The notes under the pieces are model-generated. The model worked only from the letters and a program-made list of their open reading frames with translations. It was not told where the DNA came from and made no database searches. Position numbers and translations under genes: made by a program. From NCBI GenBank assembly GCA_965198905.1, contig OZ240678.1:1364001-1428000 (forward strand): a DNA stretch of 64,000 bases, written 5' to 3'. The DNA is from CAHJWH01 sp965198905 (GTDB taxonomy: Bacteria; Pseudomonadota; Alphaproteobacteria; Caulobacterales; Caulobacteraceae). Below are positions 9,916 through 17,900 of this stretch, piece by piece. How positions within the stretch are numbered: position 1 is the first letter of the stretch; each line of letters starts with the position of its first letter.

Positions 9916-9983
9916 GCAGCGCGGACATCGGCAGACCAGAGCCGCAACGAAAAGGAAAATCACGGGCCCAACTCGACGCCCCT

Positions 9984-10076
9984 GTTCCCTCCCTTCGCCG
10001 GCATGACCCGGATCAGGTTCGGCGGATCGCGGGACTACCCGCCTCTCAGCCGCTCAAGCGCGGCCCTCCGGAGAAC
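9984..10076 (-). promoter_or_regulatory. TPP riboswitch (THI element)
   Basis: On the minus strand, upstream of thiC, the leader has the conserved THI-box elements in order: a P1 strand GTTCTCC, the CTGAGAGG loop (complement of 10042-10049), the AACCTGATC segment (complement of 10011-10019), and the closing GCCGGCGAAGGGA (complement of 9990-10002). These form the thiamine pyrophosphate aptamer. About 185 nt separate it from the start codon; most of that is the type B hairpin, so the expression platform is not obvious. Confidence 0.95.
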
Positions 10077-10182
10077 GCCCTACCTTAGATCGTGAAGGAA
10101 GGCGGGGGAACCCGCTTTCCGAGCTTGGCGGGAACATCGGCGACGCGGCCCCGTTCGCGCTGGGCAATCGCGGAGATATTCC

Positions 10183-10509
10183 ATGACGCCAGCTCTGAAG
10201 CCTATCTCCGGGGGCCTGGGGCTCGGCCTGATGCTGGCAGTGTCGATGACCACCCTGGCGACCGCGCAGACCCCCATCTCCGGCCACGTGACGCCGAGCG
10301 GCGCTTTCGACCAGGAGCACCTGGGGCCCGGGGGTTTGCACAAGTGCCGGGCCTACAAGCAGGTTCGTCACCATAGCGACGAGATGCAGGCCAAGGACCA
10401 TGGCCAGCTGACCCCAGGCGACACCAGGCGGCTGATTGCCGAGTTGAGCCGCGCCCGCCACATGCCGCCCGCAAAGCTGACCCCCGCCGACTGCGGCGTG
10501 CCGCTGTGA
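10183..10509 (+). CDS. Hypothetical exported protein
   Basis: A 108-residue protein with an N-terminal Sec-type signal ('GLGLGLMLAVSMTTLATAQ', cleavage likely after 'TAQT' near residue 29). The mature part is His- and basic-rich with two cysteines (in 'LHKCRAYKQ' and 'PADCGV'), which could form a disulfide in the periplasm. A GGAG ribosome-binding site lies 7 bases before the ATG. It stands alone between thiC and the sugar cluster. No family is recognised. Confidence 0.6.
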   Translation: MTPALKPISGGLGLGLMLAVSMTTLATAQTPISGHVTPSGAFDQEHLGPGGLHKCRAYKQVRHHSDEMQAKDHGQLTPGDTRRLIAELSRARHMPPAKLTPADCGVPL

Positions 10510-10636
10510 CCTAGCCCGACCTCGCAGCCCAGGTGGCTTGCTGCGTCGCCACACCCGCGACGCCACTCTCCAGTAGAGGGTGGATAAGGCGTCGCGGCGC
10601 CGTAGGTGTCACGGATCGGTTTCGAGGCGCATCCTA

Positions 10637-11542
10637 TTAAAGGCGGGAGCCTTTCAACCGCGCGTAGACATCAGCCAAACCCCTCGCCAGAGGGATTTTA
10701 GGCTCGAACCCGATCTCGCGCCGAAGCATGTTTATATCCGCCACCAGCAACGGAGGCTCGTCGGGAGAAGTCGGCTTGGCGCCCAGCCGGACCAAGTCGT
10801 GACGTTGAGCGGCGTCAGCCAGGCGCTGCACCACGTCGCGGACGCTCACGGCGACACCTGAGCCGATGTTGAAGGGTCCGCAGAAGTCGTTCTCCAACGC
10901 GGCGACGAAGGCGCCCGCCACGTCGTCGACGTGGATGAAGTCGCGCCTCTGCCATCCTTCGCCCACTTCCGCCGGGCGTCCCTCGGCCAGCGCCCGGGCG
11001 ACGTCGGCGACCAGCCTCCCGGCCGCCTCGTCCGGCCCGTAGAGCCAAAACACACGCCCCCACGCGACAGGAACCCCGAATTGGACGCCGGCGGCGCAGA
11101 CCGCGCGCCTCACCGCGTCTTTAGCGGCGCCGTACAGCGTGGCCGGACCTATGGGAGAGTCCTCGGAAAGCCTCCCCTCGCCGGTCCAGTCGTATTCCGC
11201 CCCCGTGCCGGCCATCACCGCCCTACGGCCGCCGGCCTCGATAAAAGCGCTGCACAGCGAAAGGCTGGCGGCCGCCCAGTCCAGGTTGTCCGCCGCATGC
11301 CAGAACTTGCCGGGGGTGGCGTTCCAAGCCAGGTGCAAGAGATGCGTCGGACGCACCCTGGCGATCAGTTCACGCGCAGCGGCGGGCGCGAGAAGATCGA
11401 CAGGCTCGAAACGGACCGAGCCAGGCGCCGCAGGATGGGGGCGACGGCTCGCCGCGACGACCTCGAGGTCCGGCCGATCCGACAACCGGGAAACGACGCG
11501 GCGGCCGATAAAACCCGAAGCCCCGGTGACAAGGACCCTCAC
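10637..11542 (-). CDS. NAD-dependent epimerase/dehydratase (extended SDR), probable NDP-deoxysugar 4-ketoreductase
   Basis: A 301-residue extended short-chain dehydrogenase. The NAD(P)-binding motif 'VTGASGFIGRRV' opens the protein, and a catalytic Tyr-X3-Lys is present in 'LYGAAKDAV'. 'RDFIHVDDVAGAF' and 'FNIGSG' are typical of sugar-nucleotide SDRs. It is the last gene of the rfbF-rfbG-methyltransferase-epimerase array and overlaps the epimerase gene by 4 bases. In pathways that begin with 4,6-dehydration, the last step is 4-keto reduction, so that is the inferred reaction; an epimerase role is the alternative. Confidence 0.8.
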   Translation of the reverse strand: MRVLVTGASGFIGRRVVSRLSDRPDLEVVAASRRPHPAAPGSVRFEPVDLLAPAAARELIARVRPTHLLHLAWNATPGKFWHAADNLDWAAASLSLCSAFIEAGGRRAVMAGTGAEYDWTGEGRLSEDSPIGPATLYGAAKDAVRRAVCAAGVQFGVPVAWGRVFWLYGPDEAAGRLVADVARALAEGRPAEVGEGWQRRDFIHVDDVAGAFVAALENDFCGPFNIGSGVAVSVRDVVQRLADAAQRHDLVRLGAKPTSPDEPPLLVADINMLRREIGFEPKIPLARGLADVYARLKGSRL

Positions 11543-12069
11543 GGCCGCCAGTCGGGATAGGTCGCGTCACGCTGTGACAGGAGGGGACCGGAAAGGGGCC
11601 ACTCGATCGCGACGGCAGGATCGTTCCAGCGCAGGCCCTCGCCGTGGCCTGGCCGATAGGCGGGGGTGATCTGATAAAGCACGTCGCTGTCGTCTTCCAA
11701 GGTCTGGAAGCCGTGGGCGATCCCGGCGGGGACATAAAGCCCGACGCCATTCTCGGCGCTCAACGTGGCCGCCACCCACTTCAAATAGGTCGGTGATTGT
11801 CGCCTCAGATCGACCGCGACGTCGAACACCGCGCCCCTGACGCAGCGGACAAACTTCGCTTCCGCATATGGGTCGGGCTGGTAGTGGAGGCCCCGCAACG
11901 TAGCTCTATGGATGTTGCGCGACAGGCTGGACTGCTCGAACATCTCAGGAAGGCCGTGCGCGCGGAACTCGTCTGCGCAGAAGACCCTCGCGAAGTAACC
12001 GCGGTCGTCCGTGTTGGGGGTGAGCGACACTCTGTAAACCCCGGAGATGAAGGTCTCCTCAAAGGTCAT
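11539..12069 (-). CDS. dTDP-4-dehydrorhamnose 3,5-epimerase family protein
   Basis: A 176-residue RmlC-like cupin. The family blocks 'DDRGYFARVFCADEF', 'SLSRNIHRATLRGLHYQ' with the catalytic His, and 'VPAGIAHGFQTL' are visible. RmlC-type enzymes epimerise C3 and/or C5 of NDP-4-keto-6-deoxyhexoses. Here the upstream enzymes make a CDP- rather than dTDP-sugar, so the true substrate is probably a CDP-4-keto sugar after C-methylation. Start codon ATG at 12069; 4-base overlap with the reductase gene downstream. Confidence 0.85.
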   Translation of the reverse strand: MTFEETFISGVYRVSLTPNTDDRGYFARVFCADEFRAHGLPEMFEQSSLSRNIHRATLRGLHYQPDPYAEAKFVRCVRGAVFDVAVDLRRQSPTYLKWVAATLSAENGVGLYVPAGIAHGFQTLEDDSDVLYQITPAYRPGHGEGLRWNDPAVAIEWPLSGPLLSQRDATYPDWRP

Positions 12070-12190
12070 CTTATAGCGCCCTCAATCAGCCGTCTTGCGC
12101 CGCCGGGCGCGGAACGCCTGTCCACCGCCGCAGATCGCCGCGTGCAAAGCAAACGTGAGCGCTTCATCCGGACATCCAGGCCGCCGCTGC

Positions 12191-13426
12191 CTAATGTATT
12201 TCGACCATCGGTATGGGCGTGACGAATTTGCCGCCCCACTCTCGAACGGCTTGCATTTGACTTATGATCTCGTCCTTGAGGTTCCAGGGAAGGATGAGCA
12301 CGTAGTCCGGGCGACGTTCAAAGATGACTTCAGGCCGTTCGATCGGAATCCGCACGCCGGGGAGAAGCTTGCCCACCTTATGAGGGCTCCGATCCACGGT
12401 GAACTCCAGTAGATCGGGCTTCACGCCGCAGTAATTCAAGAGCGTGTTCCCCTTCGCCGGCGCGCCATAGCCGACCACGGATTTTCCTTGCCGGCGCGCC
12501 TCTATGAGAAAGTCCAGCAGATCGCACTTGGCCGAGATCACGGACTCGGAGAAGCGGCGATAGGTGTCGAGGTCAGCCAGACCGGCCGCCTCCTCGCGCT
12601 GCAGCATCTCAGCGATCGCCGGCATGTCGGGTCGCGCCACATCTTCGGCGTGACAGACGTAGAGGCGTAGCGACCCTCCGTGGGTCGTAAGCTCTTCCAT
12701 GTCATAAACCCGCATTCCATGCGCCGCGAAAATCTTCCTGGCGACCGTCAGCGACAGATATGAAAAATGCTCGTGATAGATAGTATCGAACTGGCGGTGC
12801 TCGATCTGACTGAGTAGGTGGGGGAACTCTACGTTGGCCAGTCCGCCTGGCTTTAGGAGGATGGGGTATCCGGAGACGAAATCATTGATGTCAGGAACAT
12901 GAGCGAGGACATTGTTGGCGGCCATCAGGTCGGCTCGCACCCCCCGGTCCACCAGACGCTGCGCGGTTTCGCGGCCGAAGAAGGCGATCTCCGTCGCAAC
13001 CCCTCGCTCCTCCATGGCCACGCGCGCAGTGTTGGCCGTCGGTTCGACGCCAAGGACCGGAACGCCCGCGTGCCTGAAATACTGTAGAAGATAGCCGTCG
13101 TTGGACGCGATCTCGACAACCATGGACGCCGGCCCGAGCGCCTCCTGTCGGATCATCGTCTTCGCATACGCCTCAGCATGGCGTAGCCAGGAGTCCGAAT
13201 AGGAGGAGAAGTAGGCGTAATCATCCGAAAACATGCTTTCGGCCTTCTCGAAATCTATCAGCTGAACGAGAAAGCAGCTTTCGCAGACATAGGCATGGAG
13301 AGGATAGAACGGCTCCATGGCCTGGGCCCTCTCACGCGCGACATAATTATTCGAGATCGGCGACATCCCGAGATCAGCGAAGGTCACGTTCAACGGTGCG
13401 GAGCAGAAGCGACAATTGCGGCTCAT
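12191..13426 (-). CDS. NDP-hexose C-methyltransferase (TylC3/CloU-type, SAM-dependent)
   Basis: A 411-residue three-part methyltransferase. Residues 1-70 form the zinc-binding domain with cysteine pairs 'CRFC' and 'CESC'. The central SAM domain has 'VVEIASNDGYLLQYF' and 'VLGVEPT'. The C-terminal domain carries 'VVGYGAPAKGNTLLNYC'. This architecture is that of sugar 3-C-methyltransferases acting on NDP-4-keto-deoxysugars. It overlaps the CDP-glucose 4,6-dehydratase gene by 4 bases, which points to a CDP-linked branched sugar for surface polysaccharide. Confidence 0.87.
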   Translation of the reverse strand: MSRNCRFCSAPLNVTFADLGMSPISNNYVARERAQAMEPFYPLHAYVCESCFLVQLIDFEKAESMFSDDYAYFSSYSDSWLRHAEAYAKTMIRQEALGPASMVVEIASNDGYLLQYFRHAGVPVLGVEPTANTARVAMEERGVATEIAFFGRETAQRLVDRGVRADLMAANNVLAHVPDINDFVSGYPILLKPGGLANVEFPHLLSQIEHRQFDTIYHEHFSYLSLTVARKIFAAHGMRVYDMEELTTHGGSLRLYVCHAEDVARPDMPAIAEMLQREEAAGLADLDTYRRFSESVISAKCDLLDFLIEARRQGKSVVGYGAPAKGNTLLNYCGVKPDLLEFTVDRSPHKVGKLLPGVRIPIERPEVIFERRPDYVLILPWNLKDEIISQMQAVREWGGKFVTPIPMVEIH

Positions 13427-14523
13427 GCGAACGTCTTTCTGTCCATGGACTCACTCATGGTCTGGTACTGCTCGATCTGATTGATGGTGAGTTCCAGCGC
13501 AGGGCGGCCATCCCGCACCGCCTTGTACCAATCTACACTCCAGGTCAGGGCGTCTTCGACCCCGAGCCTCGGTCGCCACCCCAGACCCAGCCTCGCCTTC
13601 GTCGCATCCACCCGCAGCAGCATCGCCTCCTTGGGCCAGGTGTCTCCATCCAGGCCCCATGTCGCGCCCTCGCCCCAGAGACGCGCGATGCAGCCCACGA
13701 TCCGCTCCACCGGCCAGGCTTCGGAGTCCGGCGGTCCGAAGTTCCACCCCTGCGCCATCTCTTGACCCCTTTCGTAGAGCGCTTGGGCCAGGAGCAGGTA
13801 TCCGCAGACCGGCTCCAGCACGTGTTGCCACGGTCTCGTCGCCAGGGGATTGCGGATCTTGACCCGATCGCCGACGCCGAAAGCGCGTACGCAGTCCGGG
13901 ATCAGGCGGTCGGCGGACCAGTCCCCCCCGCCGATGACGTTGCCCGCCCTCCCGGAGGCCAGAAACGGACCCTCCGGACGCTTGAAGAAGGATCGGCGGT
14001 AGGAGGCCGTGACCAGCTCGGCGCATCCCTTGCTGGCGCTGTACGGGTCAGAGCCGCCCATCGGCTCGCTCTCGCGGTAGGCCCAGATCTGCTCGCTGTT
14101 CTCGTAGCACTTGTCGCTGGTGACGTTCACGATGGCGCGGGTCGAAGGACTGGTCCGCGCGGCGTCCAGCACGCGCACCAGACCCATGACGTTCGTCTCG
14201 AAGGTCTCCGCAGGCTCCTTATAGGAGGGATGAACCAACGCCTGCGCCGCCATGTGGATGACGATCTGCGGCTGAGCCCGGGCGAAGGCCGCCGCCACGA
14301 CAGCCGGATCGCGCACGTCGCCCAGGTCCTCGCCGGCCTCGTCGGCGCCGATCAGGTCGTGAAGGGCGGGTTGGGTCTGCGGCCTCAGCGACAGGCCGAA
14401 CACCTCCGCCCCCAACCGCCGCAGCCATGTGGCGCACCAGGCGCCCTTGAACCCCGTGTGCCCGGTCAAGAGCACTCGCTTGCCGGACCAGAAGGCGGTG
14501 GAGGGCGTCACCATACCTTCCAC
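13423..14523 (-). CDS. rfbG: CDP-glucose 4,6-dehydratase
   Basis: A 366-residue extended SDR that converts CDP-glucose to CDP-4-keto-6-deoxyglucose. It has the NAD-binding 'LLTGHTGFKGAWCATWL' and the catalytic Tyr-X3-Lys in 'DPYSASKGCAELV'. 'NVTSDKCYEN' replaces the usual TDK motif, as in RfbG. The length fits the family. Its start lies inside the 3' end of rfbF (16-base overlap), so the two are translated together. Confidence 0.93.
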   Translation of the reverse strand: MEGMVTPSTAFWSGKRVLLTGHTGFKGAWCATWLRRLGAEVFGLSLRPQTQPALHDLIGADEAGEDLGDVRDPAVVAAAFARAQPQIVIHMAAQALVHPSYKEPAETFETNVMGLVRVLDAARTSPSTRAIVNVTSDKCYENSEQIWAYRESEPMGGSDPYSASKGCAELVTASYRRSFFKRPEGPFLASGRAGNVIGGGDWSADRLIPDCVRAFGVGDRVKIRNPLATRPWQHVLEPVCGYLLLAQALYERGQEMAQGWNFGPPDSEAWPVERIVGCIARLWGEGATWGLDGDTWPKEAMLLRVDATKARLGLGWRPRLGVEDALTWSVDWYKAVRDGRPALELTINQIEQYQTMSESMDRKTFA

Positions 14524-15275
14524 TTGGCCTGGCCGCTGTCCCAGAGTTCCTCCAGGTGACGCTTGTCCCGGATCGTATCCATCGGCTGCCAGAATCCTTC
14601 GTGGCGGAATGCGGAGAGTTGGCCGTCACGCGCCAACCCCTCCAAGGGCTCGCGTTCCCACGTCGTATGATCGCCCTCGATGCGGTCCAGCACCTCGGGT
14701 TCAAGCACGAAGAAGCCGCCGTTGATCCAGCTGCCGTCTCCCAGGGGCTTTTCCATGAACCCCCGCACTTCACCGCTGCGCACATCCAGCGCACCGAAGC
14801 GCCCGGGAGGCCTCACCGCGGTCACGGTGGCCTGCCTTCCGGAGGCGGTGTGGAAAGCCATTAGAGCGCCGATGTCAACGTCGCCGACGCCGTCTCCATA
14901 GGTCATGCAGAAGGCCTCATCGCCGATATGCGGCCTGACACGCTTGATGCGTCCGCCCGTCATCGTGTCGGCCCCAGTATCCACCAGGGTGATACGCCAC
15001 TGCTCCGCCCGAGATTGATGCACCTCGATGGAATTGGCGCCTATATCCAGGGTGACGTCGGCCATATGCAGGAAGTAGTTCGCGAAATACTCCTTGATAT
15101 GGTAGCCCTTGTACCCGAGACATATGATGAAGTCATTGACGCCGTACGCCGAGTATATCTTCATTACATGCCACAAGATCGGGCGGCCGCCGATCTCGAC
15201 CATGGGCTTAGGTCGTGACGAGGTCTCCTCGGCCAGTCTGGTGCCCAGGCCGCCGGCTAAGATTACGAGTTTCAA
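14508..15275 (-). CDS. rfbF: Glucose-1-phosphate cytidylyltransferase
   Basis: A 255-residue nucleotidyltransferase making CDP-glucose from CTP and glucose-1-phosphate. The sugar-nucleotide loop 'LAGGLGTRLAEET' with 'RPKPMVEIGGRPILWH' starts almost at the N-terminus, and 'YGDGVGDVDI' is the metal-binding region. The frame extends upstream to 15386, but TTG at 15275 is preferred: an AGAGAGG ribosome-binding site sits 6 bases before it and the length then matches RfbF. First gene of the five-gene sugar array. Confidence 0.93.
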   Translation of the reverse strand: MKLVILAGGLGTRLAEETSSRPKPMVEIGGRPILWHVMKIYSAYGVNDFIICLGYKGYHIKEYFANYFLHMADVTLDIGANSIEVHQSRAEQWRITLVDTGADTMTGGRIKRVRPHIGDEAFCMTYGDGVGDVDIGALMAFHTASGRQATVTAVRPPGRFGALDVRSGEVRGFMEKPLGDGSWINGGFFVLEPEVLDRIEGDHTTWEREPLEGLARDGQLSAFRHEGFWQPMDTIRDKRHLEELWDSGQAKWKVW

Positions 15276-15655
15276 CGCGAACCTCTCTGCGCCTGCACTA
15301 AGGCGCCTTTCCCTAGGACGCCCCCGTGAAGGCTGACAAGGGGCGACGACGAGCTTCGGCCGTAAAGGATCGAACCCCCGGGACACGGCGCCGCGGCGCC
15401 ACCGCGTGAGAAAGGCCTCCCGATGCGACCTTGGAGCAAAGGCCGTCGCCAGACCGCCAACATAACGGTCTTGCTTTTAGTCGCGATTGAGAGGAGCGTA
15501 CACCGCTTGTCGCGGTGGGGTCCGCCACTCCACGCGATGAAGGGCGTCCACGGGTGGGCGCAACCCCAGGCGAGCAGGCGAAAGCCCTCACTGCGGCGAG
15601 GCCAAAATCGCAACGCGTCACTTTCAATCAGCCGAAATTGCCTTAAGGCGAAAGA
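15276..15655. other. Divergent intergenic region between the rfbF array and the SGNH-like lipoprotein gene
   Basis: About 380 bp without a convincing gene. It should hold the promoters of both flanking transcripts. The only structure seen is the perfect 14-bp palindrome GGCGCCGCGGCGCC at 15387-15400. No repeat family found elsewhere in the window occurs here. Confidence 0.5.
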
Positions 15656-16411
15656 ATGATTTCCGGTCGCGCCCTTATCTCCACCTTGGCGCCTCTGAGC
15701 TTCCTGATCATCGCAGGTTGCGCCGCCCCGCCGCCGCACCGCTACTTCCAGGCCACGGCCAATCAGATCGGTCCCGAGCCGAACAGCTATGGGGAGGCGG
15801 TGGTGCCCTCCTGCGGCCTGGTGGCGGTTCAGGGCGACGACTTCGCCTACGGTCGCGCGCCAGGACGGTCCAGACGAACGATCAACGGCGCCACGCAAGG
15901 TCAGGCGGCCATCACCATAAGCCAGGCCTTGCGAAAGGCCGTCGATGGCGTGCGTGTCGAGAACCGGGGCTTTCCAGGCGATACGGTCGAGGCCAGCACG
16001 ACGCGATGGTCGAGCCACCCTCCCGGTAACCTGCTGATCCTTGCGTTGGGCTATGGAGACGCCGAGGCGCAGACGCCGATCGGCCACTTCGCAGAAGGCT
16101 TCGATGCGCTGGTGCGCGGCGCGCAGGCCAAGGGCGCCGCGGTCTTCGTCATCGTGCCGCCGCCGATCTCCGATCCGCTGAAGAACACCACCATCGAAGC
16201 CTACCGCAACCAGATGCGAGGCATCGCTCAAGCCGACGGTGCGGAGATGTTCGAGGCTTTCACCGCCGAGACAAGGATCAAGGCGAAGCCGAGCAGGACG
16301 TTGGCGCAGTCTTCGGCGGTCTATCAGGCCGTAGCCGCTGACATGGCGCCCTACATCAAGGCCGCCGCCGCTTCGAACAGCGGTGCAAGGCCCTTGCCGC
16401 ACCATTGCTAA
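15656..16411 (+). CDS. SGNH/GDSL-like lipoprotein lacking the usual nucleophile
   Basis: A 251-residue lipoprotein with signal and lipobox 'FLIIAGCA' (Cys at residue 22). The order of segments resembles SGNH hydrolases: block I region 'QGDDFAYGRAPG', block II 'VENRGFPGDTVEAS', block III 'LALGYGDAEAQ', with a conserved alternating alpha/beta pattern. The serine expected in block I (GDS) is Asp, the Asn of block III is not evident, and no clear C-terminal D-X-X-H is seen. It may be a non-catalytic binding protein. Its place in the sugar region suggests a link with polysaccharide. Confidence 0.6.
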   Translation: MISGRALISTLAPLSFLIIAGCAAPPPHRYFQATANQIGPEPNSYGEAVVPSCGLVAVQGDDFAYGRAPGRSRRTINGATQGQAAITISQALRKAVDGVRVENRGFPGDTVEASTTRWSSHPPGNLLILALGYGDAEAQTPIGHFAEGFDALVRGAQAKGAAVFVIVPPPISDPLKNTTIEAYRNQMRGIAQADGAEMFEAFTAETRIKAKPSRTLAQSSAVYQAVAADMAPYIKAAAASNSGARPLPHHC

Positions 16412-16461
16412 ACGTCGCTCGCCAACCCGTGAGATACGCGGTGGACTAACGAGTAAGCACT

Positions 16462-17811
16462 TCACCCAGGAACGTGCTGACGCGGCTTCCAAAGCTCCTC
16501 GACGTAGCCTTTCCGCACCCAGCACGGAAATCGATATTCTCGTTCAAATCTCTGACTTAAGACGTCTCCCACCACGACCTGGCGTGGACCATTAATATCT
16601 GCCGTCAGTGGCGCGGCCGCCTCTTGGTTTATACTTAGTATTGGGGAATTGATCTTTCGGCTATAATCACTGACCACTTTAGAACCCATTTCGGGAAAGG
16701 AGTCACAGTTCAAGACAAGGTCGTACCCCGAAGGAAAAGACCAAGCCGGCAAAAGATTAATCTTGCCGTCGCCGTCAACCGTCACGCTAATATCTGGCAA
16801 GGAGCGACGCAGAACAAAATATTGAAGCAAGCAGATCAGTGGTAAATCAACGATCGTATATTTACTAATCCCTAGTAAGACAGCGAAATATGCGGCCCTT
16901 CCTACCCCGCCCCCTACCTCGCATACGTGGCCTCGTGTAATTGACGCCACTCTCAAGGCAGCATAAAGACCTTGGATATCCCGGATATTTAATCCATCAC
17001 ATAGACCAAAGAGCCCATCAAAGATCAGTGGGGGTGTAATCGAGCCAAAACCAAGTTTCTCCTCAATCGCGCGCTTGACCGCATACGAGTCCTGATGAAG
17101 GGCGCTGCCAAACTCCCCCTGTTCCGGACACTCAACGTGATCTCCCAAATATTGCCCCAAAGCTAAAAGAGCATCATGGTACAAAGCAACATCCATAGAT
17201 CGTCCAAGATCTGACGCCGCCATTAACGCTTCATAGGCTGGCCGCCCTTGATACATCCCGTCCGTTACCATTTCTCTGGGTAACGATACGAATACCGACG
17301 CTACACGTTCCACGTCGCCAGCCTCTAATGGGGCAATGATGTCCCTCTGCCTCGTCTCTATGTGCATCGCCCAAATGCCCTCCAGATCAAGCACGCCCTC
17401 CCGGATGCGACGCCATATTTTGATTAATTCATTGGCGACTTCTAAGTCCTCCGGGCCCACTTCTTTTCTTGTCAATATCCAAGGCGGACTCGGGTAGCCA
17501 CGCAGCGGCGACACCATAAACATCTCTTTGTGTCGCAACTGCTCCGCCTCCGCTCCATTGGTGAGGACTGGCCCACCAACGATCTGCGCTGAAATCGAGC
17601 CGGTCAACCAGAGGTGCTCAGGCACAAGGAACTCGTAAGCGTGCCGGCCGTCGCCGTAACCGGCATGCATCAAGTCTTCGCGAAACCTGTCTGCGAGCAC
17701 CAAGCCGATCGGTTCGCCATTTAGCAGAATGCTGACCCGAACAGGCTCATCCCCGTCGACCGCCCAACCGGCAACCGTTCGCGCGCGGATCGAGTCAATA
17801 TATCCAATCAT
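16462..17811 (-). CDS. Putative sugar O-methyltransferase with N-terminal accessory domain
   Basis: A 449-residue protein. Residues 1-75 ('GYIDSIRARTVAGWAVDGDE', 'VSILLNGEPIGLVLADRFRE') look like a small beta-rich accessory domain found in surface-glycan enzymes. The C-terminal ~200 residues contain a Rossmann methyltransferase core with 'VCEVGGGVGRAAYFAVLLG' as the SAM-binding motif and 'YTIVDLPLICLLQYF' following it, as in putative sugar O-methyltransferases. The DNA is clearly richer in A and T than the flanking genes, suggesting acquisition by transfer. The substrate is unknown. Confidence 0.6.
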   Translation of the reverse strand: MIGYIDSIRARTVAGWAVDGDEPVRVSILLNGEPIGLVLADRFREDLMHAGYGDGRHAYEFLVPEHLWLTGSISAQIVGGPVLTNGAEAEQLRHKEMFMVSPLRGYPSPPWILTRKEVGPEDLEVANELIKIWRRIREGVLDLEGIWAMHIETRQRDIIAPLEAGDVERVASVFVSLPREMVTDGMYQGRPAYEALMAASDLGRSMDVALYHDALLALGQYLGDHVECPEQGEFGSALHQDSYAVKRAIEEKLGFGSITPPLIFDGLFGLCDGLNIRDIQGLYAALRVASITRGHVCEVGGGVGRAAYFAVLLGISKYTIVDLPLICLLQYFVLRRSLPDISVTVDGDGKINLLPAWSFPSGYDLVLNCDSFPEMGSKVVSDYSRKINSPILSINQEAAAPLTADINGPRQVVVGDVLSQRFEREYRFPCWVRKGYVEELWKPRQHVPG

Positions 17812-17900
17812 GAGTGAAAACGATTGCTCCTGACTTACTGAATTAAAGGTTCAGCCAAACTGGCAACGAAAACAAGCTGGCTCACCCAACCCACTCCTCG

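Noticed and set aside
10640..10655. AAAGGC-GCCTTT hairpin as a terminator of the sugar array
   Set aside because: It lies within the last codons of the reductase gene and has no U-run after it on the minus strand.
15313..15627. Open frames in the spacer upstream of rfbF
   Set aside because: Arg/Ser-rich composition, no start signal, and the region is between divergent genes where promoters are expected.
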